The notes: generated by a model from the letters alone, not told the origin. DNA of 64,000 nucleotides from Raineyella fluvialis (GCF_009646095.1 NZ_CP045725.1:1860001-1924000); one strand, 5' to 3'; shown: positions 30,645 through 39,809, numbered from the stretch's first letter. Made by a program: numbers and translations.

Positions 30645-31199
30645 TCACTCGGTCAGGCTCACCAGCCCCGCCAGAGCCTGGTCGAGGTCGGGCGCCACCA
30701 CCAACCGGCTCACCGCCGACGGCTTGACGAATCCGGCCTCGGCCATGCCCCGGATGGTTGCCAGGAAGGGATCCCAGAACCCACCGATGTTGAGGAACCC
30801 GACCGGTTCGTCCAGCATCCCCAGGTAGCTCCAGCTCCACACCTCGACGATCTCCTCGAGCGTCCCCAGCCCACCGGGGATCGCCAGGAACGCGTCGGCC
30901 AACTCGGCCATCAGGGCCTTGCGCTCGTGCATCGTGCGTACCACCCGCAGCTGGGTGAGGTCGTGACGGCCCCACTCGCGCAGGATCATCTCCTCAGGGA
31001 TGACACCGATCACCTCCCCGCCGGCGTCGAGGGCACCCTGGGAGAGCGCTCCCATCAGCCCGGCACCGCCAGCCCCGTACACCAGGCCGATGCCGCGGCG
31101 GGCGAGCTCGGCGCCGACGTCGTAGGCGGCGCTGCGCAGCGAGGGGTCATGGCCGTCGCTGGCAGCGGCGAAGACGGCGAGGCGGCGCAGCGGACTCAT
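30645..31199 (-). CDS. LOG-family protein (TIGR00730, cytokinin riboside 5'-monophosphate phosphoribohydrolase-like)
   Basis: 184 residues. The family hydrolyses nucleoside 5'-monophosphates to base and ribose-5-phosphate. The two signature motifs are complete: MHERKALM (Arg93, Lys94) and PGGLGTLEE at 108-116. A nucleotide-binding GAGGAGLMG lies at 43-50. The ATG at 31199 has GACAAT 6 bases upstream. It starts 14 bases after the MMPL stop on the same strand, so read-through is possible. Confidence 0.9.
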   Translation of the reverse strand: MSPLRRLAVFAAASDGHDPSLRSAAYDVGAELARRGIGLVYGAGGAGLMGALSQGALDAGGEVIGVIPEEMILREWGRHDLTQLRVVRTMHERKALMAELADAFLAIPGGLGTLEEIVEVWSWSYLGMLDEPVGFLNIGGFWDPFLATIRGMAEAGFVKPSAVSRLVVAPDLDQALAGLVSLTE

Positions 31200-31213
31200 G
31201 CCGGAATTGTCCC

Positions 31214-33468
31214 CTACTGGTCGACCGGGACGCGGGCGGGACCGTCGTCCGTCCGCGCCAGCCGTCGTCGGCCGCGTGCCAGCGGGGAGGGCCACCAGAC
31301 CGCGGCGCCGAGGTCGTGCACCAGGGCGGGAACCAGCACCGAGCGGACGACGAAGGTGTCCAGCAGCACCCCGAACGCGACGATGAACGCGAGCTGCACG
31401 AGGAACAGGATCGGGATCACCGAGAGGGCCGCGAACGTGGCCGCCAGCACCAGCCCGGCCGACGTGATCACCCCACCGGTGACGACCAGACCCCGCAGCA
31501 CCCCGTCGCGGGTGCCATGGGTCAGGGTCTCCTCGCGTACCCGGGTCATCAGGAAGATGTTGTAGTCGATGCCGAGGGCGACCAGGAAGACGAAGCCGTA
31601 CAGGGGGACCGCCGGGTCCGCCCCCGGCAGGCGCAGCACGTCATTGAACACCAGTGCCGAGACGCCCATCGCGGCGGCGAAGGACAGCACCGTCGTGGCG
31701 ATCAGCAGCAGCGGGGCGACCACCGCCCGCAGCAGGGCCATCAGGATCAGCACAATGACTGCCAGCACGACCGGGATGATCAGGGTGCGGTCGTGGATCG
31801 CCGCGTCGACGGTGTCGATCGAGGTCGCCGTCACGCCACCGACCAGCGCCGGACCGGGCAGCGCGTGGAGTTCGTCCCGCACGGAACGTACCGTCGCCTC
31901 CGCGGCGGTGGAGTCGGCCGCCGACGTCAGGGTGGCCTGCACCAGCACCTGCCCCTCGATCGTTGTCGGGGCCGGGGCCGCAGCAGGGGCCGCGGCGGGC
32001 GGGCCACCCGCTCCGGCGACGCCTCTGGGGGCTCCGGTGGCGGGAACGGGACTGCCGAGGGCGCCCTCACGGGTGAGGGGCAGGGTGCCGGTGGGTGAGG
32101 CGGCCGAGGTGACGGCTACCGAGGCGATGCCGTCGTGGCCCCACAACGTGCGGGCGACGGCGGGCAGCTGCGCTTCGTCCGTGAGGACGTAGACGGGAGA
32201 CCCGGCACCGGCGGGGAAGTGTGCGCCGAGCTCCTGCTGGCCCTCGCGCGCCTCCGACGCGCCGAGGACCAGGTCGGACTGCGGCACCCCGTCGGCGCGC
32301 AACTGGCTGACCCCGACTGCCGCCACCGCGAGGACCAGGGCGGTGCTGACCCACAGCACCCGCGGGTGAGCAGCCACGCCGCGGGCGAGCCGGGCCCAGA
32401 CCCCCCGGGTGGGCACCACGTCCGCCGGCGTCGCCGCGGGATCGTACGCGGGCCGGCGCGGCCAGAACGCCGCTCGGCCGCAGGCGAAGAGCACCGCGGG
32501 GAGGAACGTCAGTGCCGCCAGCATCGCGAAGGCGATACCGATGGCCGCGACCGGTCCCAGGGTGCTGTTCGACTTGAGGTCGCTGAGGAGCAGGCAGAGC
32601 AGCCCCGCGATCACCGTGCCCCGGAGGCCAGGATCGGTTCGAGGGCACCGCGCAATGCCACGTGCGTCGCGGTCCAGGCGTGGGACGTATGGCGCAGCGC
32701 CTCGCGGTAGCGGGAGACGTAGAGCAGCGAGTAGTCGGTGGCCGCGCCGATCACGAGGATGAACAGGATGCCTTGGGTCTGGCCGCTCAGCAGTAGCACT
32801 CCAGCCTTCGCCAGCCACCACACGGTCAACAGTGCGACGCACAGCGCGAACATGCTGGTGGCGAGCACGGCGAGGGGGAGGATCGCCGATCGGTAGACGA
32901 GGACGAGGATGACCAGCACCGCGGCCAGCGCGACGCCGAGCAGCAGGCCGTCGATGCCGGCGAAGGCGCCGGCCAGGTCCGCGGTGAATCCCGCCGGGCC
33001 GGTCACGTACGCCCGCACTCCGGTGGGCAGGCCGGTGCGGGTCACGGCGCCGACCTCGCGCGCCACCGCGGGGATGTCGGCGCTGCCCGCGATCGGCACG
33101 AACGCCTGGACCGCCGAACCGTCCGCTGACGGGATGGCCGGCGACACCGGGCCGGCCACGCCCGGGACGTTCGCGGTCGCCGCGATCCGCTCCCTGATCA
33201 CCCCGAGGTCGGCTGGTGTCAGCGGGGCGTCCGCGGTGACGACCACCACCGCGGGGATGGCGGCGCGGCCGGTGAAGTCCGCCAGTCGCTCCTGGACCCG
33301 GGTCGCATCCGCCGACTGCGGCAGATAGGCGGTGGCGTCGTTGGAGGAGACCTCGTCGACCCGGCCGAAGTAGGGCCCACCGACCGAGGCGGCGGTCAGC
33401 CAGGCGAGGATCAGGGCGGCTGGGAGCAGGATCCGCAGCCAGCGGGGTACGTGCGTCATGGTCGGCAT
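31214..33468 (-). CDS. MMPL/RND-family membrane transporter, one apparent frameshift
   Basis: About 751 residues after correction. Two halves each with a large external domain followed by helices, as in MMPL lipid/drug exporters. The first half (to ALEPILASG) and second half (GTVIAGLLCLLLSDLKSNS onward) are in different frames; one extra G/C in the C4 run 32619-32622 joins them as the standard LASGGTVIAG helix. Conserved ATDYSLLYVSRYRE and GIDYNIFLMTRVREE segments carry the proton-relay Asp-Tyr pairs. It is divergent from a MarR regulator across a region with GCTAGC repeats, which suggests repression relieved by a substrate. Start at 33468 or the ATG 9 bases later. Confidence 0.85.
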
Positions 33469-33480
33469 CCTTCAGAGAAG

Positions 33481-33509
33481 AAGCTAGCTTGGCTAGCAAT
33501 AAACCTAGC
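33481..33509. promoter_or_regulatory. GCTAGC-rich operator between MMPL and MarR genes
   Basis: Two GCTAGC palindromes (33483-33488, 33492-33497) 3 bases apart plus a CTAGC half-site (33505-33509). A minus-strand TAGGTT at 33502-33507 could be the MMPL -10, putting its start site inside the repeats. This is a good candidate MarR operator. Confidence 0.5.
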
Positions 33510-33528
33510 ATGGGAAAAGCGTGAGGCA

Positions 33529-33534
33529 TAGACT
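33529..33534 (+). promoter_or_regulatory. -10 box of leaderless promoter for MarR gene
   Basis: TAGACT with 7 bases to the ATG at 33542, which requires the frameshift-corrected reading of the gene. Confidence 0.45.
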
Positions 33535-33541
33535 CGTCGCC

Positions 33542-34143
33542 ATGCCTGCCGATGACCCGCAGGGGGAGCCGTCACCGAGAGCGCCAACGACGTGGCGGCC
33601 TCTGACGTGCCGGTCTATGACGTGGCGGCCAACGACCCCGACGGTCGCCTGATCGATCGAGGTGCGATCAGTGAGACCGACCTCGCCCAGATCACGGCTC
33701 TGATGCAGGCGCTGGGCGCGCTGCGCGACGAGGAGGACCGGTTCGGTCGAGCCTCGGAGGAGTACATGAAGTTGGGGCGTACGGACATGCGTGCGCTGCA
33801 CTTCCTGATCGTCACCGAGAACCTCGGCCGGGTCGTCACCGCCGCCGCCCTCGCCGCCCACTTGCACATCACCAGCGCGTCGACGACCAAACTGCTGGAC
33901 CGGCTCGAGCGGGCCGGCCACATCACCCGCTCACCCCATCCGTCCGACCGGCGGGCCCTGGCCATTCGGGTCACCCCGCGGACCCGTGGGGTCGCCACCG
34001 CGACGGTCGGTGCCTATCAGGCCCGGCGCTTCCGGGCCGCCGCGCGGCTGACGCCGGCCGAGCGGGAGGTCGTCACCCGCTTCCTGCGGGACATGACCGA
34101 CGAGCTGGCCGGAGCGGACGGATCGTTCCCGGAGCCGCTCTGA
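33542..34143 (+). CDS. MarR-family transcriptional regulator, probable N-terminal frameshift
   Basis: The MarR winged helix is clear: TDMRALHFLIVTENLGRVVTAAALAAHL, then SASTTKLLDRLERAGHITRSPHPSDRRAL with the typical D-R wing. The intact frame opens only at a GTG at 33592 with no ribosome site. The ATG at 33542 sits 7 bases after a TAGACT box but its frame stops early. Adding one G to the G5 run at 33562-33566 joins the two into a 200-residue protein. It is divergent from the MMPL exporter and most likely its repressor. Its stop is 3 bases from the convergent argO stop. Confidence 0.8.
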
Positions 34144-34146
34144 GGC

Positions 34147-34755
34147 TCAGGCCGCCAGGACCAGCTTCCCGGCCAGGCCCAGCATCAGCACGCCGACACC
34201 GGTGTCGATCCAGCGCCAGGTCGTGGGGCGCCCGAGCGGACCGGACAGGGCCCGGGCCCCGAACCCCAGTCCGACGAACCACACGGCGCTCGCCGCGAAT
34301 GCACCGGCGGTGAAGATCCACCGCCCCGGATCGCCGAAGCGGTTCGCCAGGTTGCCGAGCAGCACCATGGTGTCGAGGTAGGTCTGCGGGTTGAGGTAGG
34401 TCGCCGCGAGGACGGCGAGGATGACCGTACGGGCCGATCCGCTCCCGGTGACCGCCATCGCCCGCGGCTTCGCGGCGGAGCGGAACGACATCGCCGCATA
34501 GCCCAGCAGGTAGGCCGCGCCGGCCCAGGCCAGCACCTCCATCACCAATGGATGCCGTGCGGCGAGGAGTCCGACGCCGGCCGTGCCCGAGGTGATCAGC
34601 AGGATCTCGCTGAGGATGCAGACGATCACGACCAGTCCGACGTGGTCACGGCGGATGCCCTGCCGCAGCACCATCGTGTTCTGCGCGCCGATCATCGCCA
34701 CCAGCATGAAGCTCGCCGCGAACCCGGTCACCCAGGTGCCGATCCCGATCATCAT
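34147..34755 (-). CDS. argO: LysE/ArgO-family basic amino-acid exporter
   Basis: 202 residues, about six helices. The LysE signature GFAASFMLVAMIGAQNTMVLRQG opens the protein, and ATYLNPQTYLDTMVLLG occurs in the middle. It exports L-arginine and/or L-lysine. It is divergent from an ArgP/LysG-type regulator, the classical arrangement in corynebacteria and enterics, which strongly supports the assignment. GGAGG lies 3 bases before the first of two ATG codons. The leader contains alternative hairpins at 34783-34823. Confidence 0.92.
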   Translation of the reverse strand: MMIGIGTWVTGFAASFMLVAMIGAQNTMVLRQGIRRDHVGLVVIVCILSEILLITSGTAGVGLLAARHPLVMEVLAWAGAAYLLGYAAMSFRSAAKPRAMAVTGSGSARTVILAVLAATYLNPQTYLDTMVLLGNLANRFGDPGRWIFTAGAFAASAVWFVGLGFGARALSGPLGRPTTWRWIDTGVGVLMLGLAGKLVLAA

Positions 34756-34782
34756 CCACCTCCGACATCACCGCCGGAGCGA

Positions 34783-34823
34783 CCGGCGCACGCCAGGCAG
34801 CACCGGAGCGGCCGGTGCGCCGG
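34783..34823 (-). promoter_or_regulatory. Mutually exclusive hairpins in the argO leader
   Basis: CCGGCGCAC (34783-34791) pairs with GTGCGCCGG (34815-34823). The overlapping GCACCGG (34800-34806) pairs instead with CCGGTGC (34812-34818). Both cannot form together. This could be an attenuation switch; function is inferred. Confidence 0.35.
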
Positions 34824-34898
34824 GGCCCATCTCGTCCCCGGCTCCCGACGCTAGGGGCGGTCGCATCGTTAGACAAACGTGGGATTCTTCAGATGGAT

Positions 34899-34904
34899 TA
34901 GATT
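34899..34904 (+). promoter_or_regulatory. -10 box of leaderless promoter for argP
   Basis: TAGATT with 6 bases to the ATG at 34911. The surrounding 50 bases are AT-rich for this genome and hold the divergent argO promoter. Confidence 0.5.
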
Positions 34905-34910
34905 TGCTTC

Positions 34911-35807
34911 ATGAACTTCGAACAGCTGCGCGCCCTCCTGGCAGTGGTCGACGAGGGCACGTTCGAGGCGGCGGCCGACGAGTTGCGGGTCTCGCCGTCA
35001 GCCATCAGCCAACGCATCAAGGCTCTGGAGGCCTCCGTCGGCAACGTCGTGGTGCGGCGTACGGTGCCCTGTACGGCGACCGAGGCGGGAGCGGTGCTGC
35101 TGCGGATGGCGCGCCAGGTCGCGCTGCTCGAGACCGAGGCGATCGAGGCGCTCGGGGCCGGCGATCCCGGGCAGGCGCTGCTGCCGCTGGCCGTCAACGC
35201 CGACTCGCTGGCCACCTGGTTCCGGCCGGTGCTGCGCGAGGCGGCGGGGTGGCAGGACACCATCCTGCGCCTGCAACTCGAGGACGAGGAGCACACCAGC
35301 GACCTGCTCCGCGGCGGCGACGTCGTCGGAGCCGTCACCGCTGCCCCACGAGCGGTCGCCGGCTGCCGGACCGAGAAGCTCGGCGCGATCCGGTACCAGC
35401 CGGTCGCCGCCCCCGACCTGCTCGAGCGCTTCACCCGGCTGCGCGGTGGCAGGCGGGTGGTCGAGTGGAGCCGGATGCCGGTGCTGCGCTACGGCCCCAA
35501 GGACGACCTGCAGAACAAGTTCCTCCGCGCCCGGGGCGTCGAGCAGCTACCGGCCGCTCACCAGATCCCGTCCTCCGAGGCGTACCTGGCCGCGGCCCGC
35601 GCCGGCCTCGGCTGGGGCCTCGTCCCGGAGGTGCAGATGGGGGAGTCGCTGGCGGAGGGATCGCTGGAGATCGTCGTGGCGGACGGCCATCGTGACGTGC
35701 CCCTCTACTGGCAGGTGTGGAAGCTGGGGTCGGCACGGATCGAACGGCTCACCGCGGCCGTCCACCGGGCCTCCGCCTCCCTCCTCAGCGCAGCACCTGG
35801 TAGGTGA
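34911..35807 (+). CDS. argP: ArgP/LysG-type LysR-family regulator of the exporter
   Basis: 298 residues. The LysR helix-turn-helix is at about 16-40 (GTFEAAADELRVSPSAISQRIKALE), and the effector domain includes LPLAVNADSLATWF and LGAIRYQPVAAPDL, typical of ArgP/LysG (IciA) rather than LysR in general. It senses lysine/arginine and activates the divergent exporter gene. Its 3' end overlaps the convergent reductase gene by 23 bases. Confidence 0.9.
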   Translation: MNFEQLRALLAVVDEGTFEAAADELRVSPSAISQRIKALEASVGNVVVRRTVPCTATEAGAVLLRMARQVALLETEAIEALGAGDPGQALLPLAVNADSLATWFRPVLREAAGWQDTILRLQLEDEEHTSDLLRGGDVVGAVTAAPRAVAGCRTEKLGAIRYQPVAAPDLLERFTRLRGGRRVVEWSRMPVLRYGPKDDLQNKFLRARGVEQLPAAHQIPSSEAYLAAARAGLGWGLVPEVQMGESLAEGSLEIVVADGHRDVPLYWQVWKLGSARIERLTAAVHRASASLLSAAPGR

Positions 35808-36345
35808 GTCGGGCGAACTGTCCCAGCTTCTCCGCTGACACGAGGTGCAGCCGATCGGGGCCGATGGTGCGGGGGAACAGCGGTTTCCCGGCCACCAGGG
35901 TGGCCGGGGCGACGTCGACCCGGACCTCGTCCAGCACCCCGGCGTCGAGGAACTGGCCGGCCAGGTCGCCGCCGCCGATCACCCAGAGGATCCCGTCGCC
36001 GACCGCCGCCTCGAGGGTGGCCAGGTGGTCGGCCACCGGACCGGAGAGCACCCGGATGTCCGCGCCCTGCGGGAGGGGAAGCTTCCGGTGGGTGAAGAGG
36101 AACAGTGTCCGGGTGCCGATCATCGCCTCGGTCCAGCGTTCCGGATCCTGCGGGGGCGCCTCGTGGGCGAGCACCCACTCGTACGTCGCGGCTCCGCACA
36201 CGCCCGCACTGGTCGTGCCGATGAAGCTGGCGGGGTCGGGGCCCTCGGTCTCGTCGATCTGGACGTCGAACAACCACTGCAGGTCGTCGTCGGGGCTGGC
36301 CAGGAAGCCGTTGAGTGTGCTCGCGGTGTAGAAGACCGTACGCAT
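35785..36345 (-). CDS. Dihydrofolate-reductase-family protein (RibD C-terminal domain-like)
   Basis: 186 residues with the RibD-C/DHFR fold: FYTASTLNGFLASPDDDLQWL at the N-terminus, ATYEWVL, and VIGGGDLAGQFLDAGVLDEVRV (about 124-145) forming the NADPH-binding region. These stand-alone proteins are probably NADPH-dependent reductases of unknown substrate. They are distinct from FolA. TAGGGT lies 5 bases before the ATG. Its 3' end overlaps argP on the other strand. Confidence 0.85.
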   Translation of the reverse strand: MRTVFYTASTLNGFLASPDDDLQWLFDVQIDETEGPDPASFIGTTSAGVCGAATYEWVLAHEAPPQDPERWTEAMIGTRTLFLFTHRKLPLPQGADIRVLSGPVADHLATLEAAVGDGILWVIGGGDLAGQFLDAGVLDEVRVDVAPATLVAGKPLFPRTIGPDRLHLVSAEKLGQFARLTYQVLR

Positions 36346-36350
36346 GAGTC

Positions 36351-36356
36351 ACCCTA
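36351..36356 (-). promoter_or_regulatory. -10 box of leaderless promoter for the DHFR-family gene
   Basis: Minus-strand TAGGGT with 5 bases to the ATG at 36345. Confidence 0.42.
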
Positions 36357-36435
36357 ACCGCCGAAAGCTGGGCAGGCACAGGGTCGTGGGAGCAGAATCG
36401 ACCCCATCCCGCCCTATGGCTGAACGGAGTGGACG

Positions 36436-37554
36436 ATGCGCGTCGCAGTGCCGACCGAGATCAAGTCCGAGGAGCACCGGGTCGCGGTCACCCCCGCCGG
36501 TGTCCGCGAACTGGTGGCCGATGGTCATGAGGTGGTGATCCAGTCGGGCGCGGGACTCGCCTCCGACATCACCGACGAAGACTTCGAGCGGGTTGGGGCC
36601 GACATCACCGACGACCCCGACGCCCTGTGGCACTGGGCCGACCTGGTCTGCAAGGTCAAGGAACCCCAGCCGGTGGAGATCGCACGGCTGCGCGAGGGAC
36701 AGCTCCTCTTCGCCTATCTCCACCTCGCTCCGGACGCCGCCCAGACCCGCGGGCTGATCGCCTCCGGGGCCACCTGTGTGGCGTACGAGACCGTCACCGA
36801 CGCCGCGGGCAACCTTCCGCTGCTCGCCCCGATGTCCGCGGTCGCCGGCCGGCTTGCGGCGCAGGTCGGGGCGAGGCTGCTGGAGGGCTTCCACGGCGGG
36901 CGCGGTCTGCTGATGGGCGGCGTGCCGGGGGTGCCGGCCGCGCGAGTGCTGGTGTTCGGAGCCGGCGTCGTCGGCAGCAACGCGATCCGGGTGGCCCTCG
37001 GGATGGGTGCCGACGTCACCGTCCTCGACGTCAACCTCGACAAGCTGGCCCATCTCGACTCCCGCTTCGGCGCGGCCCTCACCACCATCCATTCGTCCCG
37101 GCTCGCCGTCGAGGAATCGCTGCAACGGGCCGACCTGGTCATCGGCGCCGCGCTGGTGCCCGGGGCGCTGACCCCCAAGCTCGTCACCCGCGACCAACTA
37201 CGGCTGATGCCCCAGGGCGCCGCGGTCGTCGACGTCGCGATCGATCAGGGCGGTTGCTTCGAGACGAGCCGCCCCACCACCCACCGCGACCCGACCTACT
37301 GGGAGGGTCACGTGCTGCACTACTGCGTGGCCAACATGCCCAGCGCGGTGGCGGCGACGGCGACCCGGGCGCTGGCCAACGCCACCCAGCCCTACCTCGT
37401 CCGGCTGGCGAACGGCGGCATCGACGGGCTGGTCACTGACCACCAACTGCGCGCCGGCCTCAACATCCATCGAGGCATGGTGACGAACGCGGCCGTGGCC
37501 GAGGCGCTCGGCCTGGAACACATCCGTGCCGACGAGGCGTTGTTGGAGGACTGA
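36436..37554 (+). CDS. ald: Alanine dehydrogenase
   Basis: 372 residues, the standard length. It interconverts L-alanine and pyruvate plus ammonia with NAD(H). Catalytic residues align with the mycobacterial enzyme: Arg15, Lys75 in KVKEP, His96 in AYLHLA and Asp270 in VAIDQGG; the Rossmann motif GAGVVG is at 175-180. GGAG lies 7 bases upstream of the ATG. An inverted repeat GGGTCG-N12-CGACCC (36381-36404) is in the upstream gap and could be a regulator site. It may supply or remove pyruvate alongside nifJ. Confidence 0.96.
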   Translation: MRVAVPTEIKSEEHRVAVTPAGVRELVADGHEVVIQSGAGLASDITDEDFERVGADITDDPDALWHWADLVCKVKEPQPVEIARLREGQLLFAYLHLAPDAAQTRGLIASGATCVAYETVTDAAGNLPLLAPMSAVAGRLAAQVGARLLEGFHGGRGLLMGGVPGVPAARVLVFGAGVVGSNAIRVALGMGADVTVLDVNLDKLAHLDSRFGAALTTIHSSRLAVEESLQRADLVIGAALVPGALTPKLVTRDQLRLMPQGAAVVDVAIDQGGCFETSRPTTHRDPTYWEGHVLHYCVANMPSAVAATATRALANATQPYLVRLANGGIDGLVTDHQLRAGLNIHRGMVTNAAVAEALGLEHIRADEALLED

Positions 37555-37574
37555 GGTCGACGCAACTCTGTGAC

Positions 37575-37604
37575 TTGCCAGACTTTTTGCAGGGGATGTA
37601 ATCT
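37575..37604 (+). promoter_or_regulatory. Promoter of the DHA2 efflux gene with flanking TetR half-sites
   Basis: TTGCCA (37575-37580) and TAATCT (37599-37604) with 18-base spacing. TTGCCAGACT over the -35 and AGTCTGCAA at 37610-37618 form a divided inverted repeat around the promoter, a likely binding site for the TetR protein encoded downstream. Confidence 0.6.
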
Positions 37605-37679
37605 TTCAGAGTCTGCAACGGAGCGGGCGTCCGTATGGGCGTGCTCGCCTGTTCTCATGTTCTCGGAAGGTTCCTTCGT

Positions 37680-39749
37680 ATGACCCAAACCGTCGCCTCC
37701 CCCCAGGCCGACGTGCGGAGCGACGCTCCGTCGACGACACCGGTGATGAGCCACCGGCAGATTCTCCTGGTCCTCTACGCCCTGATGGCGGGGATGTTCC
37801 TGTCGTCACTGGACCAGACGGTCGTCGGCACGGCGATCCGTACGATCGGTGATGACCTCCACGGCCTCGACCACCAGGCCTGGGTCACCACGGCGTACCT
37901 GATCACCTCGACGATCGCGACCCCGATCTACGGCAAGCTGTCCGACCTCTTCGGCCGCCGGCCCCTCTACATCTTCGGTCTGGGTGTCTTCATCCTGGGC
38001 TCGTTCCTGTCGTCGTTCTCCACCTCGATGGAGATGCTCGCCGCGTTCCGTGCCTTCCAGGGCATCGGCGCCGGTGCCCTGATGTCGCTGCCGCTGGCGA
38101 TCATGGGCGACATCCTCGCGCCGCGCGAGCGGGCGAAGTACCAGGGCCTCTTCCTTGCCGTCTTCGGCGTCTCGGCGGTCGTCGGCCCGCTGATCGGTGG
38201 CGTCTTCTCCGGTGCCAGCCAGATCCTCGGCATCACCGGGTGGCGCTGGGTGTTCCTGGTGAACGTGCCGATCGGCATCGTCGCGCTCGGCATGGTCATC
38301 GCCTTCCTGCACCTGCCGAAGTTCCACGAGCACACCGTCTCGCGCATCGACTGGTGGGGCGCCACGGCCGTCGTCGCCACCCTCGTCCCGCTGCTGCTGG
38401 TCGCCGAGCAGGGCCGTGACTGGGGCTGGACCTCCGCCGGCTCCATCGCCTGCTACGTGATCGGGACCGTCGGACTGGTCAGCTTCATCCTGGTCGAGAC
38501 CGCGATGAAGGACGACGCGATCATCCCGATCCGGCTGTTCCGCTCCGAGACCTTCTCGATGGCCACCGTGCTCGGCTTCCTGGTCGGCTTCGCGATGTTC
38601 GGCGCCATGCTGACCATCCCGCTCTACCTGCAGTTGGTGAAGGGGCTGACCCCGACCGAGTCCGGGTTCGCCACCCTGCCGATGATCGGCGGCCTGATGG
38701 TCTCCTCGATCGCCTCCGGGCAGATCATCTCCCGTACGGGTCGCTACCGGATCTTCCCGATCACCGGCACCCTGCTGCTCAGTGGCGGCTACCTCTTCCT
38801 CACCTTCATCACGATCGACAAGCCGCTGTGGTTCCTGATGATCGGGATGTTCTCCATCGGCCTGGGCCTCGGCCAGTTGATGCAGACCCTGACCCTGGCG
38901 ACGCAGAACGCGGTGCCGGTGCGGGACATGGGTGTCGCCACCAGCTCGTCGACCTTCTTCCGCCAGATCGGTGGCACGCTCGGCACGGCTGTCCTGCTGT
39001 CGGTGCTCTTCGCCCTGATGCCGACGAACATCACCACGGCGATGACCGACAAGGACGACCTCTCCCGCGCCCTCGACGCGGCCCTCACCCCGTCGGTCGC
39101 CGCTACCCCGGCCAACGCGGGCGTGATGGACAAGATCTGGAACCCGATCGTCACCCCGATCAAGGCCCAGGTCCAGGCCGGCCTCGACCAGGGCACCACC
39201 GCCGCGAAGCAGGCCGCCGACCAGGCCGCCCGCCAGCAGGTCGCCGCCGCCGTGCAGCAGCAGGTGGCCGCGGGCAGGATCCCCGCCGCCGCGGCGCCGT
39301 CGATCATCGACAAGCAGCTCGCCACCGCCCGCCCGGTCGCGGAGCAGAAGGCCCTCGAGGTCGCCGCCCAGAAGGCCGGCGTGTCCGTCGTCGACGGTCA
39401 TCTCGCGGTCGACTACACCGACCAGGCGCAGCGTACGGCCATCGTCGACAAGGTCGTGCCGACGATGATCGACCAGATCAACAGCAAGCAGCAGGAGTCC
39501 ACGTCGTCCTCGACCACCGCGGACACCTCCTTCCTCAAGGGCGCCGACCCGCGTCTCACCCGTCCGTTCATGGCCGGCTTCAACGCGTCCGCCGTGACGA
39601 TCTACTGGGTCGGCCTCGGCGTCGCGCTGCTCGCCTTTGCACTCAGTTGGTTCTTCAAGGTGCCGCCGCTGCGGACGCGCTCGGCGCTCCAGGAACAGGC
39701 GGACAAGGCCGGTGCGAAGGCCGGCGCCCCGGCGCCGCAGCAGGCCTGA
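37680..39749 (+). CDS. DHA2 (EmrB/QacA) family drug efflux MFS transporter with large external insert
   Basis: 689 residues. Fourteen-helix DHA2 signatures: LDQTVVGTAIRTIGDDLHGL near the N-terminus, the GKLSDLFGRRPLYIFGL loop, and GIGAGALMSLPLAI. Typical members have about 470-530 residues. Here an Ala/Gln-rich insert of roughly 160-170 residues (about 455-620) lies between the last two helices and is predicted to be outside the membrane. It is followed by a TetR gene in the same direction, and a hairpin lies between them. Start at 37680 has GGAAGG 9 bases upstream; an ATG at 37635 would add 15 residues. It is probably a proton-driven multidrug exporter. Confidence 0.9.
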   Translation: MTQTVASPQADVRSDAPSTTPVMSHRQILLVLYALMAGMFLSSLDQTVVGTAIRTIGDDLHGLDHQAWVTTAYLITSTIATPIYGKLSDLFGRRPLYIFGLGVFILGSFLSSFSTSMEMLAAFRAFQGIGAGALMSLPLAIMGDILAPRERAKYQGLFLAVFGVSAVVGPLIGGVFSGASQILGITGWRWVFLVNVPIGIVALGMVIAFLHLPKFHEHTVSRIDWWGATAVVATLVPLLLVAEQGRDWGWTSAGSIACYVIGTVGLVSFILVETAMKDDAIIPIRLFRSETFSMATVLGFLVGFAMFGAMLTIPLYLQLVKGLTPTESGFATLPMIGGLMVSSIASGQIISRTGRYRIFPITGTLLLSGGYLFLTFITIDKPLWFLMIGMFSIGLGLGQLMQTLTLATQNAVPVRDMGVATSSSTFFRQIGGTLGTAVLLSVLFALMPTNITTAMTDKDDLSRALDAALTPSVAATPANAGVMDKIWNPIVTPIKAQVQAGLDQGTTAAKQAADQAARQQVAAAVQQQVAAGRIPAAAAPSIIDKQLATARPVAEQKALEVAAQKAGVSVVDGHLAVDYTDQAQRTAIVDKVVPTMIDQINSKQQESTSSSTTADTSFLKGADPRLTRPFMAGFNASAVTIYWVGLGVALLAFALSWFFKVPPLRTRSALQEQADKAGAKAGAPAPQQA

Positions 39750-39777
39750 GAGATCAGCCCACACAGGCGATGAACCC

Positions 39778-39809
39778 GGTGCCGGAGACTCCTCGGGGAC
39801 TCCGGCACC
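39778..39809 (+). terminator. Hairpin between the efflux gene and its TetR regulator
   Basis: GGTGCCGGAG (39778-39787) pairs perfectly with CTCCGGCACC (39800-39809), 12-base loop. It has no T-tract and no separate promoter follows, so it may only reduce read-through or stabilise the upstream mRNA. Confidence 0.4.
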
